The position numbers and the translations under genes were made by a program. From Anarhynchus alexandrinus (taxonomy: Eukaryota; Chordata; Aves; Charadriiformes; Charadriidae), in NCBI GenBank assembly GCA_008711295.1, contig VUYV01000061.1, positions 3,499,981-3,563,980 on the forward strand: a stretch of DNA of 64,000 bases, in the 5' to 3' direction. Shown piece after piece: positions 35,561 through 48,645 of this stretch; positions within the stretch are counted from its first letter, which is position 1, and every line of letters starts with the position of its first letter. The notes under the pieces were generated by a model. It had not been told where the DNA came from. It was given only the letters and a program-made list of their open reading frames with translations, and made no database searches.

Positions 35561-36498
35561 CAAACCAATATTGTTGACACTGTGGTCAGCACATTCATTC
35601 CATTACATATCAGTGAAAGCTCCTAAAAACAGTGTTACACTGCAACTACTGAAATTAGATATTGTAAATCTGCAGGTCTGCATAATTTGTTGCATGCAGT
35701 TTGTAAAAACAAATGACTAAAGATTATAAAGATTATAACTGTTGTTAATTTTTAATAAGAAAAAAAGCCACCAAGTAGGCATCATTCTAGCATTTGCTAT
35801 CAGTGCATGCTTAATGCTGCAATTTGCAAAATGTTTTAAATAATTCTATGCACAATTAAGTTCATATAAATCTTTCTTTATTTCGAAATGTGTATTCTCT
35901 TTAACACAACATTTTACAAGTTTTTTTCCTCGAGAACATGTCCCTCTTAACTGTTAATTTTTAAGAATGTTCTATTTACCTGCAGGGTTGCAAAGAATAA
36001 AGGCATTTACCTCTATGAGCTTCTAATATGCATAGGAGTCATATATAGATACTGCCGTTGGAGTGCTGGAGAATTTATATGTCTTAGGTTTTGGAGCAAT
36101 ATTTTTCATAAACAGATCTAACACTAATAGAATAATTGATTTTTACAGAGGTTCACCTTTTTCCTATTTGATAGTAGGCGAAGGTAGCAGTTCTGCAGAA
36201 GACGCAGACACGTGCAACCATCAGATAGATGTCACTGGACAATCTTTTGGCTGTTTTTCATGGGAAGCCTTACTGTGGCCAGCATTCATTGTGACTGTGG
36301 AGCAGCTGTTGTCTTGCTGGGTTCCTTTGAATTGAAGGGAGAGTCAAAGTCAGTGTCTTCCTTCCCTTTGCAGGGGAATTCTTTGTAGGATTCCTTCGAT
36401 TATTTTCTCCATCAAATTCCTTTATCAAATGAATGAGTTTCTGCGCTCAGTGACCTTCTAAATGTAATTCATATTTCATTGGAACACATATTGCAGTC

Positions 36499-36545
36499 TT
36501 GACACCATTTTGACACCATTCTGACACCATTCTGACATCATTCAA
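36499..36545. repeat. Four-unit 11-bp tandem repeat
   Basis: The unit YTGACACCATT occurs four times in a row (the last reads GACATCATT). This is a small minisatellite-like array with a period near one helical turn. Confidence 0.92.
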
Positions 36546-39500
36546 TTATGACTTCATCCATATTTAGCTCCTGTAGAGGTGAGAAGGAACTATTTTTTTT
36601 CTCCTTATATAAGATTGGGTGGGGAAAAAAAAGATTAGCTTCAGGATCTGAGTTGCGAGATACTAATTGTCAGAAGTATAGTAAGTCCTTTGCAAATAAA
36701 TAACTGCAGTCTCAGTTCTCCAAAGATTTTGTTCTGTTTGAGATATAACAAAGTTACTTAGATCTAAAGAGCTTGTAGCATCCATGATGTTGAATTGCCA
36801 GGGTTCAGTCACATCATTACTAATGGATGTAAACCACCACCCTTATTTTTAATGTGGAAGTGTAATTTGGCAGTAGCCTACACAGTGATAATGGTTGCAG
36901 AGGTTGCAAAGTCATGGAGTACTGGTACCTGTAATATCTTAGGGACCACGTTTTAGTCTGCTGTGGGTATGAAAATGGCTGAAACTTCTTTAGAGTCTCT
37001 GTGTGATAGTATTTATTGCCCTACTGTTTTTCACACAACATATCCCTGTGTCTGCAGTAAAAAATCTATATTAAAACTTTAGATATAACTTTCTGTTTAA
37101 ACTTGTATAAAGTGTCCTTTCCCACTCTTACTTCTAACACTTGTTAAATGCATAAATTTAGCAATATTGAAAATACTACTTGTAATAGGATGCAGCTAGT
37201 ATTACTGAGCATACCAAGCTTCAGAAATTAATCTTAGACCACTAAGAAGGCCTGCAGACTCCTGAGTCACCTCAGTGGTTTCATGTGAAGAATGAGAATG
37301 GGTAAGAAACTGCTAATTATTTTCAGACACCAAGTAGAACTACTCTAGGAAATAATAATTGCATAGGTAGAATTTTCCTCTAATGACAGTCTTTCTAAGT
37401 AACGTGATTAATGATCTATAACCAAATATATACTTTTTCTCCATTTTATGCCAGAAAGCCTCTTTTAAACTTAGATTTAGAATTTCCTGAGTACACCTAT
37501 ATGTACAGCATCAGTCTCTGAAGATTCTTTTACATAATATTTAATCTTCTTATAGACTTTTAATTTTTTTTGCTAATCTTGATTAAAATTTAGATTTTAT
37601 TCACTTTCTAATCACCACTAGAATCACTGTTAGAATTAAGGACTTTTTGCATGTATTGAACCTTCCAGCATGACATTTGAAACAGTGGTTTCAAAGCCAC
37701 ACAAGCTTTGGAAGTTTCTCCCTTTTTTGTTCCTTCCTCATATGAAAGAGATACCTTTCAAAGACTTATGCTTTCCCTAAGAGTAATATTCTTCACATCT
37801 TTCTATCACTGTCTGAAAATCATGCAGCTCTTCCTTTTAGGAAGCCACTGTAGATTATTTAATCTAGTAGTTATAAAGCTGAATATTAGGAAAAAAATAA
37901 AGTGGAAGGCTATCATTGCGCTTTTCTGATGATCTGCTTCTCTTTATGAGTGTTTCCTCATGGTCTATTGCATTTCTGGAAAGTTCAAGTTGTGCTGAAA
38001 TGCCTTCCATATTTTTAATTTGCCCCTTTTATTCTACAGTGCTCTTATTCTACTTTCAATCTTCTATCACCAGTCTGGTCTCATGCCACGTTCTTAGAGC
38101 ATGATGAAGGACAATAAATCTTAGTTCCTAATGATAATAAGTCTATCAAGTAACAGGCAAATGACCAAAAGGCATGGAAAAAACCATGTGAAGAGAGATG
38201 AAAGTTTCTTAGTCTTAGCCTGCTCATCAGTGAACATTCAACCTGATCTTAGTCACAGCTGTCCCTGAATTTCCATCCAGTGAAATCCTGTTTGAGCGAT
38301 ATAGTTGTAAAAACTAGTTGAGTTTCCATTTTTTAAGCCAACATAGGTAAAAAAATCATAAGACTGTGAAAGACAACCTGTAAATTTTCCTCACAAAACC
38401 TATATTCCTTCACAATATATATTAAAAAAAATCTGTGTTTTATCCTTTTCTCATACTAAGTTATTCTATTTGCACTTTAGTTATTTTGTCTTATTGTGCT
38501 GTTGTAGTAATGCTGTATTTTTATGTGTGTGTAGGTATATATTCTCATATCAAAATAACAATGGAGTCTTCCTTAGATCTGTTTTAATCTCTTCCCTTGA
38601 GGTTTTGAACATTCAACAGGGATTTTTGTTAGACCTTGTTTCAAAAGTCAGTAGGAAACATTTTGTAAAGACACATTTCATGTTGTAAATTTTATGCTAA
38701 ATTTTATCATTTAGATGCTGTACTATGTTGGGCAAAAAGATAAATTAATGGGTATAATAGTTCATCTCATCAGTCTTATCTGTAAATAAAGTAAAATTAA
38801 AAATGACAATAAGGGCAGCTTCAAATATGAATGCCTCAGGTTGTATCTTTTAATTACATTTTCTAAGTAAGGAAATTAATACGATAATGTCATCACTCTC
38901 ATAATATTTGCCTGTCTCTCTGAGTGCTTGACCTCTTCCTTGCTAACTGTTCTGGTATCCCTGTGGCAGCCAGGGTCACACAGATGGGGGACACCCCTAC
39001 CAGACCTGTGCAGACAGTTAACACAAAGTATGCTTTTCCTGTGGAAAAACTGACACTTGCTCTGGAGTGAATTTTCTATACCCTTCACTTTTAAATTGAA
39101 CTGTCAGCAGGCATACACTTAACAAGTCTACTTTATACGCTATTCATTAGATGTCACCTGATAAATGACTGACAGGCCAAATCTGAAAGATTTCATCAGT
39201 GATCTGTCAAAATGCAGCATGATTAACTCTCAAAACTTAGAAGTTACTGTCATGAGGGTTGTCACTTTGAGTTCATTTGTTTACTTTACTTGGTTTGGCT
39301 GGCAAAACCTATCTTTGTTTAAAATCATGCCCCTGGGACTATCTGCCGGGTTCATTTTGGCTTCAGAATGGCTTTCTACTCAACGCTGGAATCAAACACT
39401 TCACGTTGAATTGGCAGAGGAGCAGATAGACAAGTCTTCTGGGAAAGCCACTGGTTTCTCACTTTATTCTAGTACCCTCCCCTAGTCTGCACAAGTGTAG

Positions 39501-42423
39501 ATTTCGTCTGCACTTAATCCTTTAGTTTATACCACTCAAGCAGATCCATTTCAGAAGCTCGAAAAGGTTTGGATGTGGCACAGGATTGGCCTCTGGTTTC
39601 AAAGCTCATTGGAATCTAAGATTTTACACTGATTCAAGTAACTTTGAATCAAGCCTTTGCCCATGGTGTTTTGTGAGTGTGGTTTTTAGAGTTTAAGATG
39701 TATGAGGTAGAAATTGTGATAATTGCTGTGCATTATGGAGGGATCCAAAACTCACACTGTGGCATCCCTACAACTTTTTTCAAGAAGTCTTTAAGTGACC
39801 TCCTCTGGAGAGAGCCAAGTGCAGAATCCAAGCAGAATCCAGAGAGGAAACCAACAGTTGGGCAGTAGGGTTGGTTTTGAGTCTAGTACATGAGATTGTT
39901 CCCTAATCTTCCTTTATTATGGGTGTATCTATTATAGACACGTACAGTCATATCTACTGTAGCATCAGTGTATCAATACGCCATATTGCCAAAATATGAA
40001 TGTAGCTTGTATGAGCAATATTGCACTCAACCTGCTTTCAGATGAAACAAGGAGGCCAAAATGGAATTGGACACTGATGCACTTCCTCATCCAGCCTTTG
40101 GCTGACAAAATTACATCAGTGGGAGACTAAGTCTAGGGTATTAAGCACTCAGCAGAAGGAGCACTTAACATCCCCTTAAACCAGTTAAGGCATAATAATC
40201 TTGTTTCTTTCTTAGGCTTATTAGATTCTCTTCCATACTGTGTACCAGTTCTTCTGGTGGAGATCCTGCATGTGGAACTAAAAAGAGAAGGTTGCATACA
40301 TGTTTCAAGAGCTGTGGATATAGTAAGCTATTTCACTTCAACACTTATTTTCAATACATACATTCCCTACAACATTTAGATCCACTTTGCAGCTGCTCAG
40401 ACCAACATGGATTTGCTGTGGCAGAAAAAGTACAGATTTCTGTTACATGTTTTTCTCTTGCTTCAAATAGTTGCTGCTACATAGAACCAAGTCCTGAAGA
40501 CGTTCTTCATTATTTATTCTGTTAAAAGTTCATTTATTTCTAAAAGACTTTTATATGAAGTGTTGGTGGTAGCTGGAATTTATGGATATGTTCTAGCGTC
40601 ATTTAATAATAGATCCTCTTGTAGGATGTCTGGCCTGGATTAATCCTACCTGGCTGCAGGTACCCGCATTAAGAACTTTGCTGTTTTGGATTCCTTCTGT
40701 AATCACTTAATGCCTGGGTTACCCTGTGGAATTACTTGTCTTTCTTTAATGGCTTAGAGGGAATTTAAGATGACAAGGCTGCTAATTTAGTCCCTGAAGA
40801 TAGGAGACTAAAAAGCTAGTTGAGCCCTTGTGAAGGCTTGACTTGTAACTCGGGGCAGGAAGTTAGATCTCTAATTGTAGAAAGGGTGTCTTTCACTCCC
40901 AGTTAACCTAGAAATGATTTGGCTTAGGTGAAGGCGTTCTTCTAGAAGAACTGTTCACATGGAAACTTATTAAGAAATTCAAAATCATTCAGATTTTTTT
41001 CAGAAAGTTTATATCATTAGGAAGTAGGCAATTTACAGGTCAAATGTATGAAAAATGTAGCCTTATCTTTCTCAGGGTTTTGGTGTAACACAAATGCCAA
41101 ATTTAATGAGTTGAATTGCTGTGGTTTTTCAAAATTATGCAAAAATTTAATTTATGTTTTCAAGTGATAGGGATATATAGTTGGGTTTTATTGTCAGGTT
41201 TCTAAGAAAAGTAGTTAGGAACAGAGCTTTTCAATTTTTACAGCTTTCCACAAATATCCTGGGTTGCCTTTTTATCTGTAGTTCTTTAATTTATAATTCA
41301 CTTTTCCCACTTGAAATAAGATACTGCTGAAATTGTGTAATTAGGGGATAAAATACTAAATTTCTTGAGTGGTTCATCATCCAGCCTTCAACCTTCTAAC
41401 ACATTAAAATTTTTCAGCATCTTTCCAAATATTCAGTAACTCAGCAGGATGACCTGTGCTGAAATTAAGTACTCACATAGCTGTTTTCAGGGATTAGATT
41501 GCCCACTCATGTTTTTAAAATCCAAGCCTGTGTAGTAAGATCCAAACCTGTGTCGAGAAAAATTGGGGTTGGGCTGCCCCAGAGGAGCTCTTATTAGCAA
41601 AATGGCTGTGGTTCAACAAAGGAGCTTGGGGGTTTTGCAAACTTCTATTATCTTATTCAAGTCTTGGCCTTAGTTTGTGTTTCTCTACTCAGTAATGGTG
41701 CCTGATAAGTCCTTCTAAATATAGTTGAACAAGCTAAAAGACCACATATCAACAGCGAACAGAGAAACATAAAATCATCTTTACTTCCTCTAAGTAAATC
41801 TGGACATTAAATCAGCTAGACCCCCAATTGCTTTACATTTCTAACTTAAGAAATAGAAATGCGATACATGCTGAGAAGCTCTGACTGCAGGAAGCTGTTA
41901 AAATAATGAGCAATTTATTTTGAGGGATAATAAGGGTTTAGGTCTGACTGTCTACAGTGAGAAAAAGCAAAAGTAATACAGCTAAAGCATATGAAATTAC
42001 GTTGGTGTGAAATCAGTGTGAATGAGGTCAGAAAAAAAGGTTCTAAATACATTTTCTGGTTCAACTGTATTGATAAACAAAGCTGAATTTTTCAGGTAAT
42101 GTAAAATGGTTTTATAATCATGTATATTAGGAAGACAACATTATTCTATAGCTTTTCTACTGTTTGTGTACCTCAGCTTTACTGCATATATCTGAGGCCT
42201 GGTCCTTTAACCACTGTTGACCTTGAAATGGTCACCTTATCCAAATCACCCCATTAAAGCTGGTAGGCTCACTCAGGTGGATAATGGTTGAAGGGCTCAG
42301 CCTTCAACTCATGTGAGTTGGTCTTGAAAAAGGTCTACATTAGATTAAAATACACAGGTATAGCTTTATGGTTTAAAATGAAGTTGCTTCTTTTCATAGT
42401 TACAATAAATTTATGCACAAATA

Positions 42424-42515
42424 ATAGAAGTGTAAATGCTTCTATATCATATGTTATAGAAGTATAAATGCTTCAATTTAAATAAAATAAAAGATAGAAT
42501 TATAAATGTTTCTAC
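42424..42515. repeat. Three spaced copies of a 22-bp dyad
   Basis: ATAGAAGTGTAAATGCTTCTAT at 42424-42445 recurs with changes at 42456-42475 and 42494-42515. Each copy has a partial dyad (AGAAG...CTTCT) that weakens in copies 2 and 3. The spacers are AT-rich and differ in length. Confidence 0.7.
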
Positions 42516-44447
42516 TTTACAATGCATTTAAATCCTGTTGTGGAAGTCTTGTATATCAAAATGCCTGCAAAGTATGTTTCTATATCTTTGTCTGTTGGGG
42601 TTATGGAAAAATTCCAGAGAGTACTTTGTCATCCTACTATTCTCTGGATAGCAATGAATGAAAGTGCTGGATCAAAGTATTCTACTTTTATCTAGAAGAA
42701 GGCTAAAAGTCAAAAAAATCTCTAATATAAAAGCCCAAACATTCTTTTTAGGTTTCGTCAGGTCACAACGGTGGTAACTTTTACTTCACTGTGTAATGTA
42801 CTGTCATGTCACCTCAGATACAATTGGAAAGGATTTGGCATGGTGTCACCTGAGATCATTATGGTCAGGACAGACTCCCTCTAGCTTAGGGAAAAAAAAA
42901 AGAAAAAAAAAGGATGACAGTTGTAGAAAGACATTGTGGAGAAAAAAACCTCAGTTTGTGATATTTCTCATTTGGAAATATTTAGAACAGCATTTTAAAA
43001 TATGTTATGGTTAAATTAAGCTAGTATGTGCCACAGTGGTGTAGGTTCCACCCTTCATTAGAACAGTTCTACTTTTTTAGGGGAAAAAAGCTTGATTAAA
43101 CCAGAGAAGACTCTGCTCTAATCACTAGAATATGTTGCCTAGTGGCAAGACACCATGTGTCTCTTTCTCAGTATTCTTGTAAGAAGCTAAAACTGGAATT
43201 TTATTCTTGTTTCCCATAATTTTGAGATATTATTTGCTCTTTCAGATAGCTCTCAGTTGAGTATTCCAGCATAAGACTGTTTTCACTTTGCCACCCTTCC
43301 CAAATCTTCTTTAAACTGACAATTTTTGGAAAAGGTAGGAATTACATTAAAAAAAAAGCCAAGTTCTTGCCTGCCATGGAAAGTAACAAAAATCTCCCAG
43401 CATCTGCACTTACATGGTGATCATGCAGATTTCATATAATCGTTTTACTTGAATGCTTTTGAACATGTAAAGGGGGCACATGTAAAACCACAGAAGGCAT
43501 CTCATGAGTTAAAGTAATTCTTAATATACACAGAATGACAAAATCTAGCCCCTAATCTCTGGCTTGGAATGGCATTAACTCTATTTTTTTTTCTTACAAG
43601 AAACCATTTGATTTGTATAATCATCATCAGGATATCAGCTTTTGCTTCTCATCCCTTTGTGTTATGCTGCTGGTGTAAGCAAACCTAAAATTCACATACG
43701 ACACCAAGATTCCTGAAGTTGTCGTGTTATAAATATCTCAGTTAAATTGATATATCTCAGCTATAATTTAAAATTTTGGTATTGATTTCTGCTTGTAAAA
43801 AATCCATATCTTATTCAGTCTACTTGGCACTCTGTGTTAGTAACATTATGTAAAGTCCTATATGTTGGGTAATACAAATACAAATCCACAACTTGGTTTT
43901 GTCTAGGCAGCTGGTTTCAAGCTAATCATAAATGAAATTACTTGGCACAACCAACCCCTTCCGTTGTTGTGGGCCATTCTTATCAAATCAAACTAAACTT
44001 CAAAATCACCTGGTCACAGCATGACAAAGAACTGAAAGTATTTCAGGTTGATTTGACATTGTTCTGGCTTCCATTCAGCATTCTGGTTTCAGGTGGAGGA
44101 AAGATAAAAACCCCACTGGGAGAGGGAACGAGGGTGGGGATTTTTTTTTCCTTATCTATTTACAGTCATACCAAAGAAATCACTTTAGAATACCAGCTAA
44201 TCCTGAAGTCTTGAGGAGAAAGTGACAAAAAGTCATTCTTTGCTGCACAGATGGTTCATGACAAACACAGCAGGAGCAACAGCAAAGCATTAATGTGTTT
44301 AGTTCAAGAGATCTGCTAGTCTGCTGGTAGTGTCACCACAAACATTTACAGCTGAACAGGTGGAAGTGGGGATCTTCAGGTTCAACTGGTTTTTATAACT
44401 TAGCAGAACTTTTGTTTAAGTTTTGTATCGTTGCAGTCCTAACTCAT

Positions 44448-44479
44448 AAACATGTTTAAATTGAAACATGTTTAAATTT
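44448..44479. repeat. 16-bp direct repeat with palindromic cores
   Basis: AAACATGTTTAAATTG is followed directly by AAACATGTTTAAATTT. AAACATGTTT is itself a perfect palindrome, so there are two identical 10-bp palindromes separated by 6 bases. Confidence 0.95.
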
Positions 44480-45275
44480 TAAGTATGCTTCTAAATTAAT
44501 TTTTAATAAGATTGTACTCCTTCATGAATGAGAAATGCTCTGTGCAGTGAAATCAAAGACAATCTGAGTGCCACACAGATATACGGACAGACTAATAGAT
44601 AAATGCAAGATGATTGCTGCTCATGGATTTGTTCTTAACATAACTCAGTTATCAATAGTTTAAATTATATAGATTCTTTTTATGTATTTTATCATCTAAT
44701 ATTCGACATTCATTATGTATATCTGCAATGCCTTGTAGCACAACCATTACCAAATACCAGCTTATTAAAAAATTAATGAAATGTGCACTTCTGATCTTCA
44801 GATTTCAGGGACTGCGTTTCATCATTACTTAGTCAGGAAATACATTGATTCTTGGTGTGGTAGGTATACGCATGAAATAAATAAGCTACTGGGACCAAAT
44901 CCATGTTCCACCAAGGGGTGATTGACATCTGTGACAACAAAGAAGGGCACTGTTAATGGCTACCATATGCAACTGTGGGCTTCCGCACCAGCAAAAGGCT
45001 GACTTTTTCAGCCTACATTTTCAAAAACATTAAAAGAAATAATAAATCAGAATCCTTCAATGTGTAATTTGAAGGAAAGACATGGTTGAAACCCCGAGCA
45101 TTCCCAAGATTAGTGCACTGCACTATTATTTTCACACTTCCTGGGAGACCTCAGCTTTATTTAAGAACTTGTATTTAACACATAGCTGTGTGTTTGTATT
45201 TATGAATTTATATGTGCAATAAATGGTACCATATTACTGTTGTGGGTATATGTGCAGGACGTGAAGCTCATATGA

Positions 45276-45720
45276 TCATAGAATCATAGAATGGTTAGAG
45301 TTGGAAGGGACCTTAAAGATTATCTAGTTCCAACCACCTGGCAAAGAGCAGGGACACGTCCCACTAGATCAGGCTGCTCAAAGCCCCATCCAACCTGACC
45401 TTGAACATTTCCAGGGATGGGGCCTCCACAACTTCTCTGGGCAACCTCTTCTAGTGTCTCACTGCCCCCAAAGTAAAGAATTTCTTCCTGATATCTAATC
45501 TAAATCTACCCTCTTTCCATTTAAAGCCTTTACCCCTTGCCCTATCACTATCTGCCTTGTAAAGAGTCCCTCCCCAGCTTTCCTGTAAGACCCCTTTAGG
45601 TACTGGAAGGCCACCGAAAGGTCTCCCTGGAGCCTTCTCTTCTCCAGGCGGAACAACCCCAACTCTCTCAGCCTGTCTTCAGAGGAGAGGTGCTCCAGCC
45701 CTCTGATCATCTTCGCGGTC
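45276..45720 (-). mobile_element. CR1 non-LTR retrotransposon, 5'-truncated, frameshifted
   Basis: The plus strand starts TCATAGAATCATAGAATGG, the reverse complement of the CR1 octamer end, and continues through TTGGAAGGGACCTTAAAG and the usual 3' UTR. On the minus strand the ORF2 tail shows [49 protein letters not shown], and then the frame is lost near 45550: the following residues no longer match the family, while the DNA still does. The ORF2 stop of the original frame is at 45366-45364. The 5' truncation point is near 45720. Divergence is intermediate between the 8-kb copy and the ancient 21.7-kb copy. Inactive. Confidence 0.96.
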
Positions 45721-48020
45721 GTGATCAAACTAGATATGTAAAAGGGAGTGTTTCTTCCTCCAGATACTTGATAAAATGCTTCTAGGCAGAGTAAATGGAT
45801 CCTTCAACCATGTAACTACTGAGGAAAAATAAAGGGCATGAGATTTCATATGTCCTCCCCTACCCTCAACATTTTCTACTACCTAACTCCAGACCATTGC
45901 TCTTAAATCACTTTCTGAATCTGTATCTTTCAGACACCACTGTGGGTTCTGCTTGAAGGACCAGGAAGGTGATGTTCAGTCCATAGACGATTCTAGTTTC
46001 TGAAACACCCTGGTTTCATTCCTGAGCTCATTCCTGAACCATGTCTGGACAGACAGATGGAAATTAAAGCTGGAGAGAATTTAACTAAATGTTTGCTTTT
46101 TAATTTAATTTTTTTAATTGGTAAAATGTTATTTGTCCAAAACATAAATTTTACATTTTTTTATTTAAAGGACACAGGAAACTAACAGTAGACCACAAAG
46201 AAACACAATAAAGAAACACTTAATCTAGTAAATTATTCTAACATACTAACCCACAAATACAGTTTTTAGATGCTTTCTTTATATTCTTCCAGGGAAACTC
46301 AGCTTTCATTTCATCTGTAGAATGATGGAAAATCCTGTCTTCCCGGGAAGATTTTGTTACCATAGTTAAGACTGTTGTTGCTACTCTTTCACCTTCATGA
46401 TGTGCCTACAACAGCCTGCCTGCAAAAGTCATTGCTTTAACAAAACAAGTGTAACGTTACTAATACCATACCTACCCAAGGAATTATTCTGTAAGTCAAC
46501 AGTTTGATTGCTGAGTGCAGTCTCTATCCTTCACTGAAGGAGAATCAAGGCTTAGATCTGTAGTGGTAGTGTGCATGTTAACCTAATGTCTGAAATTACA
46601 AGTGTTACCAGAGAATACATGCCTAACACCAACAACGAACTCATGTGTTTGAGAGGTAGAGATATTCCTTTAGCAATGTATACATAACAGTTTTTTAAAT
46701 ATAGGAAAAGGCAAATCAGAAAGGAGACAATTCAATAATGGAGATACAAGAAAATTCTAGTCTTGTTTCTAACGCTTGCTTGTAACTTAATTTGAGAAGT
46801 GATATATTTAACCAAACATATATATATACACATATCTAAGGGTGCTAGTCCTCTTACAGGGAAATCAAGGATAAAATTGCAGAAGCCTACTCTGAGACTG
46901 GCAACAGTGATTACTGTGAAACCTTTTTGGGTGAGGGGAAGTAATAGTTTTAGATTCAAATGCAAACAGAAAAATGGATTGACTAAAAAGCTACATTTTC
47001 TGGGAAGAAAATGGATGTATTATATGAACACTGTGAAGTCAGAGAATAAACATTTCCTTTTTCACATTATTTTGATCTAATTTTAATTAGTCTAATATTC
47101 CCAGAGAATGTTAATGTCTAGGCTTTGCAGAAGGAGGAGAGATATTACTGAACTAATGGAGCTTCTTTTTGGAAATTCACAGAAAACTATAAATTCATGC
47201 ACGCACACAAAAGCAAGAGAGGTATTTCTCTTTATAGAGACAAGAAACAATGCTGCTGGTTACTACATTTTATAGGTCTTCATTCTATTCTGGTTCAAAT
47301 AATGGAAAAGTATTAAAAATAAAATCTGACCTCTGAATTATCAGGAGTGTTTGATTGCAAAAATAAACCCTAAAATACTTTCTAGGCAGTCTGTGGTTTT
47401 GTTGTTTTTTCTTTTCTATTATGTTTTTTAGTAAGGTTGTAGGATTAGTGGCTGGCGTATGTCTAGAGTATACGTATAGCACTGGGGCTTCAGTAAATTA
47501 CTTCATATTGTCTCACAGCAACTTATTTGGAAAAAACCCAACTAACCAAAATTGGTTTGGACTGTAACACTAGCCCATGAGCTCCAAACTGGCTACAAGA
47601 CAAAGCCTCCTGATGAATGGATGCACACTGAATTGCAGGGAGAAGGCCAGTAGTTATTTTTGTGTGGGCTGTACTTACTCATGCCAAGGCTGGTTGTGGT
47701 TCAGTGTTTCTTCAGTCTTTTAAGATAACAATGACCAAATGAGCCTAATAAATCCTGGTCCTTTTTGTTGAAAGTTGTCTGAATCATAAAGGCACCTTCA
47801 CAGCTGGGCTGGGTTTGGCAGTCTCAACAGGGTATAGGAAGGAAAATTGAAACTGCTTCCTCAGCTCAGAGTCAGTCCCTCCAGGTTAGGGCTACAGACA
47901 GGCCGTGCTGACTGGGCAGCCATGAGGTCTGCAGTTTTATCGCGGTCGATAGCAGCTTGACTCAGAGACACCAAACTGGCTTGCGCTAGTTTTGTACCAT
48001 GGACATCTCTTCATAGTCGT
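45721..48020. other. Unassigned AT-rich sequence between two minus-strand CR1s
   Basis: No gene is recognised. Frames are under 95 codons. A GC-richer part lies at about 47780-47960 without identifiable content. Confidence 0.6.
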
Positions 48021-48645
48021 TTCACAGAATCACAGAATCACAGAACGGTCAGGGTTGGAAGGGACCTCTGGAGATCATCTAGTCCAGTCCCCCTGCCAGA
48101 GCAGGGTCACCTACAGCAGGTTGCACAGGACGGCATCCAGGCAGGTTTTGAATGTCTCCAGAGTGGGAGACTCCACAACCTCTCTGGGCAGCCTGTTCCA
48201 GTGCTCTGCCACCCTCAAAGTAAAGAAGTTCCTCCTCATGTTAAGATGGAACTTCCTATGTTCAAGTTTGTGCCTGTTACCTCTTGTCCTATCATCAGGC
48301 ACCCCTGAAAAAAGACTGTTCCCATCCCCCTGGCACCCTCCCTTTAAGTATTCGTAAGTTTTAATAAGATCCCCCCTCAATCTTCTTTTTTCTAGACTAA
48401 AAAGACCCAAGTCCCTCAGTCTTTTCTCATAAGAGAGATGCTCCAATCCCCTAATCATCTTTGTAGCCCTCTGCTGGACCCTCTCCAGCAGATCCCTGTC
48501 TCTTGAACCGGGGAGCCCAGAACTGGACACAGTACTCCAGATGTGGCCTCACCAGGGCAGAGTAGAGGGGGAAGATGACCTCCCTCGACCTGCTGGCCAC
48601 ACTCTTCTTGATGTACCCCAGGATGCCATTCGCCTTCTTGGCCGC
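48021..48645 (-). mobile_element. CR1 non-LTR retrotransposon, different subfamily, 5'-truncated
   Basis: The 3' end carries three octamer units (TCACAGAA, plus-strand view) and differs from the ATTCTATGA type of the other copies. The 3' UTR (TTGGAAGGGACCTCTGGAGA, TCATCTAGTCCAGTCCCCC) is also of another subfamily. The minus strand encodes ORF2 sequence from [19 protein letters not shown] through [20 protein letters not shown] and FWAPRFKR, then a one-base frameshift near 48500, then [58 protein letters not shown] and a stop at 48113-48111. At 625 bases it is the longest uninterrupted CR1 fragment in the window. It lacks the reverse transcriptase core and is inactive. Confidence 0.97.

Larger units (their letters stand above)
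35561..45275. other. Unassigned AT-rich sequence (9.7 kb)
   Basis: No gene, RNA gene or repeat family is recognised. Open frames reach only 106 codons (39165-39485, plus), with no known motif. Small repeats are described separately at 36499-36545, 42424-42515 and 44448-44479. An A-rich tract with G interruptions lies at 42891-42912. Confidence 0.6.
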
